From Bacteroidales bacterium (GTDB taxonomy: Bacteria; Bacteroidota; Bacteroidia; Bacteroidales; WCHB1-69): a DNA stretch of 19,891 nt. The DNA lies in contig JAFZUH010000097.1 in the NCBI GenBank assembly GCA_017618435.1, positions 1 to 19,891 of the forward strand, read 5' to 3'. Shown here piece by piece: positions 1 through 9,000 of the stretch (position 1 is the stretch's first letter; each line of letters opens with the position of its first letter). Under the pieces are notes generated by a model. That model was not told the origin of the DNA. It did not search any database and saw nothing but the letters and a program-made list of their open reading frames with translations. The translations under genes were made by a program, and so were the position numbers.

Positions 1-1
1 A

Positions 2-478
2 AAATCGGGCGGAACTATTTTTGAAGTTTTACAGGTAAATATCACCTCCTCACAAATTCCTTTTATCCCTTTGGCTCTTTTGAATGAAAAAAGGCGACAA
101 TTATTAACTCAACACGAAAACCTATTGATAGGCACTCATAAAAAAGAGATAAGAAACGCTCCCGCAAAAAATATTGAAATATATTCTACAACAGCCGATT
201 ACACATGGAATATCAGCAACCGACAAGCAGAAGAATTTTATCGGAAACAAGGTGTCAATATTCTTGAACGGGCATGGGAATGTCAAAGCAGACAACAACA
301 AAAAACAGTGATGAAAACCAAATATTGCCTTAGATTTCAATTGGATATGTGTCTCAAAAACAATCCGACAAGACAAAAGAAACTATACATGGCATACAAT
401 GACAACTATTTTTGTCTTGATTTCAATTGCCGAAACTGCGAAATGTTGATAAAACCTATTGATAAAATTGATAAATAA
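2..478 (+). CDS. Peptidase U32 family protein, C-terminal end (5' truncated by window)
   Basis: The reading frame is open from the first bases, so the true start lies upstream and only about 158 C-terminal residues are visible. The early stretch SGGTIFEVLQVNITSS, a proline, then a conserved LNEKRRQLL segment resembles the C-terminal part of bacterial U32 (collagenase-like) proteins. The end carries two cysteine pairs in the characteristic spacing, KYCLRFQLDMC and FCLDFNCRNCEM. U32 proteins were first described as collagenases, but several characterised members (RlhA, TrhP) are needed for RNA hydroxylation, and conserved cysteines near the end may bind an iron-sulfur cluster. The role here is therefore open between protease and RNA-modification factor. 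The gene converges on the OstA-like gene with 24 bases between stops and no obvious hairpin. Family assignment rests on recalled motif patterns only. Confidence 0.75.
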   Translation, partial: KSGGTIFEVLQVNITSSQIPFIPLALLNEKRRQLLTQHENLLIGTHKKEIRNAPAKNIEIYSTTADYTWNISNRQAEEFYRKQGVNILERAWECQSRQQQKTVMKTKYCLRFQLDMCLKNNPTRQKKLYMAYNDNYFCLDFNCRNCEMLIKPIDKIDK

Positions 479-502
479 GAAACAAAAACAATCAGACATT
501 TT

Positions 503-2050
503 TTAGTCCTTGGCCGCTTGATAACGGTCTTCTCTAAAAATATCGTTTTTATTTATCGGTCGGAAATCTGCTAACCAAATAAAATTGGACAACAAAGGTA
601 AGGTCAATTCACTTTCAGGATACATATTGCCTTTTACCTTTTTGTACATTCTTATCATACTCACCTGATTGTCTTCAAAAAATATCCGCATTTGCGAAGA
701 TGTGGATTTTTGTATGCCAACCAAATCGCCATTGTTTTCTTGCACATAGTAAATACATTCTGCATTGGCATCAATAAAAACTTGCTGTATCTTATTGTTT
801 TGAAAATCCAACCACATATTTATTCCTTTTATTTGGTTGAATTTTTCCTGTTCAAAAACATCGGCAAAGATAGATGCATTCATAATAAAGTGCATATTGC
901 TGATTTCCTGATTTTTGATAAATAATTTGATGGTATCGGCCTTCAACTGATTTTTGTCAGACCACAACACGGGATTTCCAATAAGAAAAATAACAGAATC
1001 CAAAGCATCGTATGCCAAAGAATCGCAAACCCCTTGCAAATCTTCCCTGAAAAACCGCACATTGTAATAGGCTTGAATAGACTGTATTTCCTGTGCCGTA
1101 TCAAATGCCAACCACATTTCCTGCCCATGGACAAACAAACTGTCATTGTTTTCAATCAATACGGCAACAGCACTGTCTATCAAATAGGCATAGCCTTTTT
1201 GTTGCTGATATTCAGCATAATGACCGGAAAACAACGTATTTTGTGTACTGTCTGAAATCAAAACATTTCTTCTGGCAATTCCCATATCATTGTCTCTATC
1301 AAACCAAATCGTATCTGCCTGCAAACATTGTGTATGATTATATAGTTTGGCATGTTTTTCAAATTGACAAACATTATTGAAGGTATTGTACCAACCATAT
1401 TCACAAGTTATAAAATTATCTTCCGATTGTATTAATGTCGGTCCCAAAAAATAAGCGATTTCACTCTGCGTATTATACATCAAAGTATCCGAATGCACCA
1501 CATATTGTGGAGTTGTCAAAACTACACTGTCTTTGAAATACACTTCGCTTGTCTGGGTATAATACCATCCTTGCACACTTTCAAGCGTGCTGTTTTCACT
1601 CACCAGTCTTCCATGAGTATTATAAAAACCGACATCGGCAATTCTGTCGTAAATCAGTTTATCAGTATAAAGAGAAGTATTGCCATTGGTTAAAACAACT
1701 GTATCTTTTGTAATAACAGCCTGCTTGGTATTTCCATTGTATATCAAATGATTGCCGTAAAGAATTACAGAATCGTTGATATGAATATTCAAATTTTTTC
1801 CAAAGGCTTCAATAAGGTTTTGTTTTTCATGGAAATAAGCCGTATCGCAATAGCCAATTGCCCCCTCGTGAGAAAACACAACATCTCCGTACAAAATTTG
1901 CACATTGGGCTTTATTTCAGCATCATACACAAGCCGTTGGGCGGTACATTCTATCTTTTTGGCAGACGTATTTGCTTGCCCCAGCAAATCGAAAACAAAA
2001 CTTATTTGACAAACAAATATAACTATAAAAAAAACTGTTTTCCTCATCAT
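503..2050 (-). CDS. OstA-like protein (LptA/LptD N-domain fold), LPS transport
   Basis: A 515-residue protein with an N-terminal signal sequence of about 25 residues ending near LLGQA. The mature part is built from repeating beta-strand units such as VQILYGDVVFSHEGAIGYCD, LIYNGNTKQAVI, VVHSDTLMYNTQSEIAYFLG and LQADTIWFDRDNDMGIAR. This is the pattern of OstA/LptA jellyroll repeats, with alternating tyrosines and D-T-(L/I/V). In Bacteroidota, OstA-like proteins of 500-600 residues are thought to take the role of periplasmic LptA or the N-domain of LptD in carrying LPS to the outer membrane; substrate binding here is inferred. No C-terminal LptD barrel is present. The start codon overlaps the stop of the upstream gene by one base (TAATG), which indicates translational coupling; a second ATG directly follows the first, so the start could be one codon later. 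Confidence 0.85.
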   Translation of the reverse strand: MMRKTVFFIVIFVCQISFVFDLLGQANTSAKKIECTAQRLVYDAEIKPNVQILYGDVVFSHEGAIGYCDTAYFHEKQNLIEAFGKNLNIHINDSVILYGNHLIYNGNTKQAVITKDTVVLTNGNTSLYTDKLIYDRIADVGFYNTHGRLVSENSTLESVQGWYYTQTSEVYFKDSVVLTTPQYVVHSDTLMYNTQSEIAYFLGPTLIQSEDNFITCEYGWYNTFNNVCQFEKHAKLYNHTQCLQADTIWFDRDNDMGIARRNVLISDSTQNTLFSGHYAEYQQQKGYAYLIDSAVAVLIENNDSLFVHGQEMWLAFDTAQEIQSIQAYYNVRFFREDLQGVCDSLAYDALDSVIFLIGNPVLWSDKNQLKADTIKLFIKNQEISNMHFIMNASIFADVFEQEKFNQIKGINMWLDFQNNKIQQVFIDANAECIYYVQENNGDLVGIQKSTSSQMRIFFEDNQVSMIRMYKKVKGNMYPESELTLPLLSNFIWLADFRPINKNDIFREDRYQAAKD

Positions 2051-2805
2051 TACAAATCATGAATAGATTTTCTTTTGCCCAAATGCAAGGTTAAAAATCC
2101 TGTCAAAAGCAAATATTGTTTAGGGGCAAACATCATTTTTTCCACAGGCAAAGCGTATACATCAACCGCAACTCCCATATCCATTTTTAAGACAAAATTG
2201 TCATTGGAAGAAAAATCAAAACTAAATCCTGTTTTAGCATAAATACCCGGATGAAATTTTATTTTTTTTATTCCGCTCAAAAACGGAGCCTTGCTTTCTA
2301 TCATATCAATATATGTGTCTTCGGTATATTGTTCTGTTTTTATGTCCAATACCGCTTGTCCATCGCTATTATAATAAATATAATACACATTTACAAAAAC
2401 AGGAATAGACACCCCTAAAGAAAGTCCTCCATAAAAAAAGTATCCGAACTCTACTCCCCCATTATATGGACGAGTATTCAAAATGCGGGTACAGCCATAA
2501 CCTCCTCGAAGCAAGAAAAAATAATTCTTTTTGCCCAGCACAAAATTATTCAGTCTTTGTTCTTTAAAATGGCGATAAAAAGTCCATTCCATATCAAAGC
2601 CATGCTGTAACTTAACAGACTTTATTTTTTCTATTCTTGCACCTACTCCTACACCATTGGTATGTAGGGACAAAAACATATCCCACTGACGAATTTTTAA
2701 TGTCTGTGTTTCCGGTTCTCCAATATCTATCTCTTGCGAAAAAATTGGAAAACAAAACATCGACAATAAAATTATCATTGCCGATTTTTTAGCAAAATTC
2801 CGCAT
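2050..2805 (-). CDS. Secreted protein, probable outer-membrane beta-barrel, unknown function
   Basis: I do not recognise a named family. The ATG at 2805 is chosen because it gives a clean signal peptide (MRNFAKKSAMIILLSMFCFP followed by IFSQ); an in-frame TTG at 2823 would only add six residues before the positive N-region. The 251-residue product is rich in alternating aromatic/glycine strands (for example WDMFLSLHTNGVGVGARIEK, NYFFLLRGGYGCTR, YFFYGGLSLGVSIPVFVNVY and LLLTGFLTLHLG), typical of small beta-barrels of the OmpW/porin-like kind in Bacteroidota. It starts 23 bases after the small lipoprotein gene and its stop overlaps the OstA-like start. This placement suggests a role in outer-membrane assembly or LPS handling, but that is inference from context. 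Confidence 0.7.
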   Translation of the reverse strand: MRNFAKKSAMIILLSMFCFPIFSQEIDIGEPETQTLKIRQWDMFLSLHTNGVGVGARIEKIKSVKLQHGFDMEWTFYRHFKEQRLNNFVLGKKNYFFLLRGGYGCTRILNTRPYNGGVEFGYFFYGGLSLGVSIPVFVNVYYIYYNSDGQAVLDIKTEQYTEDTYIDMIESKAPFLSGIKKIKFHPGIYAKTGFSFDFSSNDNFVLKMDMGVAVDVYALPVEKMMFAPKQYLLLTGFLTLHLGKRKSIHDL

Positions 2806-2828
2806 AAAAACTCTACAATACAACCAAA

Positions 2829-2954
2829 TTAAAGAGTTGCTGTTTCTGAAACGGTATCAACTGCTTGTGTATATATCGGACAACGTTCATGGGTGTTGCA
2901 AGAAATGCAAACAACAGCGATGACCAACACTACAATGGCGATTAATTTTTTCAT
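2829..2954 (-). CDS. Small lipoprotein (41 residues), first gene of the OstA-like unit
   Basis: A short open frame, easily missed by gene finders, starting with ATG at 2954 and ending with TAA at 2829. The product begins MKKLIAIVVLVIAVV followed by CISC, a lysine-rich n-region, a hydrophobic core and a lipobox-like end with Ser at -1 and Cys19 at +1. After the cysteine come NTHERCPIYTQA and an acidic/threonine tail. Small Bacteroidota lipoproteins with a C-P-x-Y stretch just after the lipid cysteine are a pattern I recall, but I cannot name the family. The gene sits directly downstream of the divergent promoter and 23 bases before the barrel protein gene, so it is most likely the first cistron of that unit. 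Function is unknown. Cys16 at the -3 position is unusual for a lipobox. Confidence 0.68.
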   Translation of the reverse strand: MKKLIAIVVLVIAVVCISCNTHERCPIYTQAVDTVSETATL

Positions 2955-3003
2955 TTTTGTACTTAATATTTTTTATAATTATAAAAATTTCCTGCAAAAA
3001 TAT

Positions 3004-3031
3004 TATCTTTGCATTCTAAAATGCAAAGATA
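3004..3031. promoter_or_regulatory. Palindromic divergent promoter/operator between the lipoprotein gene and ung
   Basis: Two perfect 12-base arms, TATCTTTGCATT (3004-3015) and AATGCAAAGATA (3020-3031), are separated by CTAA. Each arm contains TATCTTTG, a match to the Bacteroidota -7 box TAnnTTTG, so one copy faces ung (ATG 42 bases from the 3004 edge) and the other faces the lipoprotein gene. On the minus strand an alternative -7, TATTTTTG (3002-2995), has a TTTG 21 bases upstream (3027-3024) inside the same palindrome. The symmetry could simply be two facing promoters, or a repressor site over both. The -7 matches are seen directly; promoter activity is inferred. Confidence 0.6.
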
Positions 3032-3045
3032 TAAAAAAAATATAC

Positions 3046-3732
3046 ATGGAAACAATTAATCCGAAAATTGAATCTTCGTGGAAAAATATTCTTATGCCCG
3101 CTTTTCAAACGCCAACCTTTTTTGCTTTGAAACAATTTTTGTTGGAAGAAAAAAAGCACAATCTTGTTTTCCCTCCCAACAACTTAATATTCAACGCCTT
3201 TCAACTCACTCCTTTTGATAAAGTCAAAGTTGTTTTGTTGGGTCAAGACCCCTATCACGATGTTGGACAAGCACATGGTTTGTGTTTTTCGGTACCCAAA
3301 GGTGTCGCATTTCCCAAGTCGCTGATAAATATTTTTAAAGAATTGTCAAGTGATATAGGTTGTGCCATTCCTCAAAGCGGCAACTTAGAAGCGTGGGCCA
3401 AACAAGGTGTTCTGTTGCTCAACGCCACCTTAACAGTAAGGGCTCATCAGGCTGGCTCTCATCAAAACAAAGGTTGGGAAGAATTTACCGATTTTGTCAT
3501 CAAAACCATTTCCGAACAAAAACAAGGTGTTGTTTTTCTGCTTTGGGGCAAATATGCACAAAACAAAGAATATCTTATTGATACCAACAAACATTATATT
3601 CTCAAAGCCGTACATCCTTCTCCTTTATCTGCTTCAAGAGGATTCTTTGGGTGCAAACATTTTTCCAAAACAAATGAAATTCTTATAAAACAAGGTCTTA
3701 CGCCTATTGAGTGGGATTTGAACAAGCAATGA
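3046..3732 (+). CDS. ung: Uracil-DNA glycosylase, family 1
   Basis: A 228-residue enzyme, the normal length for family 1 UDG, which removes uracil from DNA to start base-excision repair. The water-activating motif GQDPYH spans residues 66-71 with the catalytic Asp68, and the DNA-intercalation motif HPSPLSA begins at His190. Also visible are the uracil-pocket Phe in GLCFSVP, the LLLNATLTVRAHQAGSH block, and LLWGKYAQ. The start at ATG 3046 is supported by family alignment (METINPKIESSWKNIL) and by a -7 box 35 bases upstream; the frame stays open further upstream to 2893, but that stretch runs antisense to the lipoprotein gene and has no family similarity. Its TGA stop overlaps the ATG of the next gene. 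Confidence 0.97.
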   Translation: METINPKIESSWKNILMPAFQTPTFFALKQFLLEEKKHNLVFPPNNLIFNAFQLTPFDKVKVVLLGQDPYHDVGQAHGLCFSVPKGVAFPKSLINIFKELSSDIGCAIPQSGNLEAWAKQGVLLLNATLTVRAHQAGSHQNKGWEEFTDFVIKTISEQKQGVVFLLWGKYAQNKEYLIDTNKHYILKAVHPSPLSASRGFFGCKHFSKTNEILIKQGLTPIEWDLNKQ

Positions 3733-4682
3733 CAAAAGTGTTAAAATATTGTTCGGCATTTTGGCATTTGTTTCGTGTAAACAATTTGATAATTATTATA
3801 TTAACAGTATCTTTACTGCAATATTTTCTAATTGTTCCCATTTTAAACAATTACGGTTACGACAATTGTTTTTCAACAATGGAATGGATTTGCTTTGTTG
3901 CAGGTATTGTTTTGATTGCCGCAGGAGGCAATTGTATAAACGATTGTATGGATATAACTTCCGATGTTGTAAACAAAAAGAAACACAAAGTTATAGGACA
4001 AACTATCTCTTACAACAAAGGTATGATTATTTATTATATCATCACTATTTCAGGACTTTTATTTGCCATTATCCCAAGTTATGGAAAAAATATGCCATGG
4101 ATTTTCATTTGCTTTTTATTGTGTGCTTTGTTGTTGTGGCAATATTCTACACTATGGAAGAAAAAAATACTTGTCGGCAATTTTATCATTGCCCTTTTGA
4201 GTAGTTTTGTTGTTTTGTTTCTGTTTTTGATACCTGTCAACATATTCAAAAATATAAATGAAAAAATAATTCAAGAACTTTATTTATTTATGTTTTGTTA
4301 TGGCGGCTTTGCTTTTTTATTTACCTTTATTAGAGAGTTGATAAAAACAATGGAAGACGTGCGAGGCGATGCCCGTACGCATTGTAGAACCATTGCTGTT
4401 GTGTGGGGAATAAAAAAAACAAAAAAAATAGCCTTGGCTTTTATCGCTATTGCCATTATTGCCCTATCGTTCATTACCATTATTTTGTTTGTTTATCAAC
4501 ATTTTTTCTTGGCAATTTATACTGGATTGGGCTTAGTTGGTCCGACATGCCTGCTGTTTTATGAAACATCTATCATCAAAAACAGCAAAACGTGTCATAC
4601 GCCAAGTCTTTTAAGCAAAATAATCATGCTATTGGGCATACTTTCCGCTGTTTTTGTCTATAGATACATTTTTCTTTCCTGA
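3729..4682 (+). CDS. UbiA-family prenyltransferase, probably digeranylgeranylglyceryl-phosphate synthase-like
   Basis: A 317-residue integral membrane enzyme with about eight or nine hydrophobic segments. Both UbiA aspartate-rich signatures are present: NDCMDITSD at residues 71-79 (Asp72, Asp75, Asp79) and EDVRGD at 209-214, preceded by FIRELIKTM. These bind Mg2+ and the prenyl diphosphate. The N-terminal pattern (FRVNNLIIIILT, then VPILNNYGYD, then the first motif followed by KHKVIGQTIS) resembles the Bacteroidota proteins annotated as geranylgeranylglycerol-phosphate geranylgeranyltransferase. A menaquinone-pathway MenA-like role is the main alternative. The start is ATG 3729, which overlaps the ung stop as ATGA; a GTG at 3711 is less likely. 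A stem-loop terminator follows at 4731. Substrate identity is inferred. Confidence 0.82.
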   Translation: MTKVLKYCSAFWHLFRVNNLIIIILTVSLLQYFLIVPILNNYGYDNCFSTMEWICFVAGIVLIAAGGNCINDCMDITSDVVNKKKHKVIGQTISYNKGMIIYYIITISGLLFAIIPSYGKNMPWIFICFLLCALLLWQYSTLWKKKILVGNFIIALLSSFVVLFLFLIPVNIFKNINEKIIQELYLFMFCYGGFAFLFTFIRELIKTMEDVRGDARTHCRTIAVVWGIKKTKKIALAFIAIAIIALSFITIILFVYQHFFLAIYTGLGLVGPTCLLFYETSIIKNSKTCHTPSLLSKIIMLLGILSAVFVYRYIFLS

Positions 4683-4730
4683 ATTTGATTTACTTCTAAT
4701 AATAAAGTTCGCTTTGCTTAAACAAAAGTT

Positions 4731-4757
4731 AATCATGCAGAAATGTATGATTTTTTA
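4731..4757 (+). terminator. Rho-independent terminator after the UbiA-type gene
   Basis: AATCATGCA (4731-4739) pairs with TGTATGATT (4744-4752) around a GAAA tetraloop. All positions are paired with one G-U wobble, and a run of six T (4751-4756) follows. It lies 49 bases after the prenyltransferase stop and would end the ung-ubiA transcript. Confidence 0.72.
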
Positions 4758-4876
4758 TTACTGAAAACTGATGTTATCTTTTTCATTATTGGGAGATATA
4801 TTGGTCAAAATTTATACTTTGAGTATTCTCAAAACTTGAACTTATATTAAATTTATTTTCATCAATAAAAAAATTG

Positions 4877-4884
4877 TATCTTTG
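4877..4884 (+). promoter_or_regulatory. Bacteroidota-type -7 promoter element before the PorV/PorQ-type gene
   Basis: TATCTTTG matches TAnnTTTG and ends 26 bases before the ATG at 4911. No convincing TTTG -33 box was seen at the usual spacing; the upstream region is very AT-rich. It is the only promoter-like site seen ahead of the compact run of genes 4911-12906. The rest of the 4683-4910 gap holds the terminator and no open frame of note. Confidence 0.6.
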
Positions 4885-4910
4885 TATTTTGATAAAATCA
4901 AACAAAAGTT

Positions 4911-6014
4911 ATGTTGAAACAAAAACACATACTCATTTTGCTATTATGTATCCCTCTGTTTTTGTGGGGACAATCAAAATATAGCAATGAATTTATGACG
5001 TTGGGTGTTGGAGCCAAAGGTTTGGCATTGGCAAACACACAAGTAGCCATGAGCAAAGACGTTACGTCCGGCTATTGGAACCCTGCAGGCTTGGGTTTTG
5101 TAGAAAAAAACTACCAATTGTCTCTCATGCATGCAGAATATTTTGCCAGTATTGCAAAATATGATTATGCGGCCTTTTCGGCAAGAATAGACAAAAATCA
5201 AGCAATAGGACTTACCGTATTGCGATTTGGTGTAGACGGCATTCCCAACACAACACAATTGATAGACAATCAGGGAAATATAAACTATGATAGAATTTCA
5301 TATTTCACAGCCGCCGATTGGGGCATATTGCTTTCTTATGGCAGAACTTTTGCTCAAGTAGAAGGCTTGTCTTTCGGAGCAAATGTCAAAGTTATCCGCA
5401 GACGTATCGGCAATTTTGCCGGAGCATGGGGATTTGGTTTAGATGCCGGATTGCAATACAGAATAAAGAAATGGTCTTTGGGGTTGGTTATCAAAGATTT
5501 AACAAGTACATTCAATGCGTGGTCATTTAATTTAAGCGAAGAAATGACAGAAGCCTTTATCAAAACAGGCAATTCTTTGCCGGAAAATGGACTGGAATAT
5601 ACTTTACCCCGTCTATTGTTCGGCTTTGGCAGAGATTTTAATTTAGGCAAAGGCTTTACTTTTATGGCTACCATGGATTTGGACATGAGTTTCGATGGAA
5701 AAAGAAATGAACTCATCAGTAGCAAAGTTTTAAACATTGACCCCCACCTTGGAATAGAATTTGGCTTTAAAAATATTATTTTCATTCGCGGTGGCTTGGG
5801 CAATATGCAACTGGAACCGGATTTTGAAAACAAAAAACATTTCACTTGTCAAGTCAATCTTGGCGTGGGTGTAAATATTAAAGATATTGTAACCATTGAT
5901 TATGCTTTTTGTGATGTTGGCGATGTTTCCATGGCTTTGTATTCCAATATTTTTTCGCTGAAAATCATGATAAACAAATTTAAAAAAGAAAATAATACCA
6001 CTCAAAACTTTTAA
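4911..6014 (+). CDS. PorV/PorQ family outer-membrane protein, T9SS-associated
   Basis: A 367-residue protein with signal peptide MLKQKHILILLLCIPLFLWG, then Q. The mature start shows the family hallmark: FMTLGVGAKGLALANTQVAM, then KDVTSGYWNPAGL near residues 50-60, then H-x-E-Y-F (HAEYFASIAKYDY). The rest consists of amphipathic strands with glycine and aromatic girdles, as in a FadL-like beta-barrel, ending in LYSNIFSLKIMINKFKK. PorV/LptO shuttles T9SS substrates to the sortase complex and PorQ is a related protein. The short length and the adjacency to a PorU2-type peptidase fit the paralogous PorV/PorQ members paired with PorU2 rather than the canonical PorV. It precedes the peptidase by 6 bases, so the two are probably co-translated and may form a complex (inference). 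Confidence 0.86.
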   Translation: MLKQKHILILLLCIPLFLWGQSKYSNEFMTLGVGAKGLALANTQVAMSKDVTSGYWNPAGLGFVEKNYQLSLMHAEYFASIAKYDYAAFSARIDKNQAIGLTVLRFGVDGIPNTTQLIDNQGNINYDRISYFTAADWGILLSYGRTFAQVEGLSFGANVKVIRRRIGNFAGAWGFGLDAGLQYRIKKWSLGLVIKDLTSTFNAWSFNLSEEMTEAFIKTGNSLPENGLEYTLPRLLFGFGRDFNLGKGFTFMATMDLDMSFDGKRNELISSKVLNIDPHLGIEFGFKNIIFIRGGLGNMQLEPDFENKKHFTCQVNLGVGVNIKDIVTIDYAFCDVGDVSMALYSNIFSLKIMINKFKKENNTTQNF

Positions 6015-6020
6015 AACAAT

Positions 6021-9000
6021 ATGCTACTTTTAACAAATAAAATAAAACCTTTTGTTGTTGCCACAATATTATTTTTTGCCATCTCAAATAGTTTTGGGCA
6101 AGTTTATGGCAATGAATGGATAAACTACAATAACACTTATCTTAAATTCCCTGTTATAAAGACAGGTGCATATCGCATCAATTATGATGTTCTTAAAAAC
6201 TCTTTGGCTGCTATTGGAGTGGACATTCAAACTATAAATGCGAAAAACATCAGTATTTATGGACGAGGACAAGAAATTCCGCTTTATGTTTATGGAGAAA
6301 AAGACAATAGATTGGACTCCGGAGATTATATCGAATTTTTTGCTCAAAAAAATGACGGGTGGTTTGATAACAAACTTTACAACAACGACCTTCAACATAC
6401 CAATCCGTATTACAGCAATTTTACAGACACCGCTTATTATTTTCTAACATGGAATAATTCGGCAGGACTTCGTTTCCGCATTGAAACGGACACAAATTTT
6501 TCTATGTATAATCCTCATAGCCATATTTTTGTTGAAAGAATTTTATCTTTCAACAGTTATTATAATCCCGGGCAATATAATAAAGATATTGGTATTAGTT
6601 TGTATAAAACCGCAGAAGGTTGGATGGACGGAGGTATTAAATTGGGAAATAGTTCTGCCAAAAGTATAGTTACTTCTAACCGTCACCCTGATTTTCCAAC
6701 AGCAACAATAGAATACGCCATAGCGGGAGCCAACTCGCCAACCTATCCCCATCATTTGCAAGTAGAATTTGACGGACAAACACTAACAGATACCGCTCTT
6801 GTCGGGAAATATTATATGCGGGCAAAAGCTGAAGTACCAACTTCTTCTTTCGAACCAAATAGTACGGTAATAACATTTCGTTCCATCAACGATAAAGGAA
6901 ATTTAGCATCATCACAATCAATAGTTTATATAAAATTAAAATATGCACATACTTTTTCTTTGGAAAGTGGACAGTCTTATAGTTTTTCCGCCAAAAATCT
7001 TTCCGGAGCCAAGTCTCTGTTTTCGTTCACAAGTTATACTATGGGCAATCAACCCAATGATGAAATTTTTCTCTTAGATTTAACTAACAATTTAAGAATC
7101 AATATAATAAAACAAGGAAACAATATTAAAGCCCTTGTCCCCAATTATAATAATGAAATTAATTGCTTTTTAACCTCCTCTTCAGCAATAAATACAGTTC
7201 CGTCTCTTGTTCCTGTAAACAAAACAGGAAAATTTACCAATCCTCAAAACTTTTACAATACCGACTTTTTTATTGTTACTCACAAAAACTTTATATCCCA
7301 ATGTCAAGACTATGCAAACTACCGCAATCGTTTTTCTCCCTATAAATATCACGCATTTGTTTTTGATGTTGGAGAACTTTACGATATGTTTTCATACGGC
7401 ATACGAAACAATCCCATTGCCATTCACAACCTAATAAAATACGCCTACGAAACGTTTGATACACTCCCCAAATATTTATTTTTGGTCGGTCGGGCATATA
7501 CAAGTTCTGCCGGAAGAAAAAATGCAGGTAAATTTAATGAAACCTTTGTTCCAACAATGGGGTCTGTACCCAGTGATTTTGCCATTACAATGGGATTAGG
7601 GGATACTGTTCATAATCTGTGTTTGCCCACAGGTCGATTAAGCACATCGACCAATCAACACATATCATGGTATTTGGACAAAATCAGGACTTATGAGGCA
7701 GCACAACAAACTCCTCAAGCATGGATGAAGCAAATTTTACATTTTGGAGGTGGATATTCTGCAATAGAACAACAAACATTTGCATCTTATCTTGAACATT
7801 GCCGACAAATAGCAGAAGGACCCGCTTTTGGAGCAAAAGTCAGCACGTTCTTAAAAGTATCTTCTGACCCAATAGAAATAAATCTGTCTGACTCATTGAG
7901 ACATCTTATCAACACAGGTGTACAGATTATGACTTTTTTCGGACACGCCGGTGGTACAGGATTTGATGTCAGCGTAGATGATCCTGAAAATTATAACAAC
8001 GATGGCAAATATTTTGTCGTATTAGGTAATGGCTGTTATGCCGGAAATATTTTTGAGGGAAAGGATAACTATAGCGAAGCCTTTATAAACATTCCCAACA
8101 AAGGAGCAATTGCATATCTTTCTCCGGCAAGTACAGGCTCCAGTTCCATATTGTTCCATACAAGCAGGCACCTCTATACAGAATTCGCCAATAACAATTA
8201 TGGAGAATCGCTTGGCTTTTGCCTGCAAAGAGCAATGAAATCTGTTACAGATGCCTATGGAAAAGAAAATATGGATTATGTTTTGCATGGCGACCCCAGC
8301 ATTAAACTTTCTCCTATTCCCAAACCTGATTTTGAAATTACCAATAATGATGTATTTACAATACCCGATTTTGTCCGCACCGATGTAGACAGTTTTGAAG
8401 TTGTGGCACATTTTTCCAATTTAGGAAAAATTACTTTAGATTCATTTCTCGTTATTGCAGAAAGATTTTATCCAAACGGAACATCTGAAAAAATAAATAA
8501 AAGAATTGTATGCCAGTCTTTCTCTACGGAAGTTCGGTTCAAAGTTCCTGTAAAAAAATCTTTATCTTTAGGACAAAATCGTATCGTTATTTCTTTAGAT
8601 CCATTGAATGAAATTGATGAAGTTAATAAAAACAATAACACTGCATCTATTTCGTTTAACATTGCTTCTTCAGATGTTTTAGCGTCTTTCCCTTATAAAT
8701 ATGCGATTGTCCCCAACAATGAAATTTCTCTCATTGCCACATCCAATATCGGAAAAGGAGAACATTTTGCTTGTCTTTTTGAAATCGATACTTGCAATAG
8801 TTTCAACAGCCCGTTGAAAACACAAACCGAAATATATAACAACACCGGTATTATTGAATGGAAAGTTCCTTTTTCTTTAACAGACAGCACTGTTTATTAT
8901 TGGAGAGTATGCAACAAAGATAAAGATACCATAATATGGAGCGAAAGCAGTTTCCAATACATTGCAGGAAAAACAGGAGCATCACAGGCACACTTCTATC

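Noticed and set aside
2893..3045. In-frame N-terminal extension of uracil-DNA glycosylase from a GTG at 2893
   Set aside because: It would add 51 residues with no family similarity, run antisense through the lipoprotein gene and cross the promoter region; ATG 3046 fits the family start.
3711..3728. GTG start of the prenyltransferase at 3711
   Set aside because: The ATG at 3729 makes the common ATGA overlap with ung and begins just ahead of the first membrane segment.
5354..5845. 163-residue open frame on the minus strand inside the PorV/PorQ-type gene
   Set aside because: It is antisense to a gene with clear signal peptide and family motifs, and its translation shows no recognisable pattern; it is a by-product of AT-rich codon use.
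8022..8411. 129-residue minus-strand open frame across the C25 active-site region
   Set aside because: It mirrors the coding strand of the catalytic Cys segment; no signal, motif or promoter supports it.
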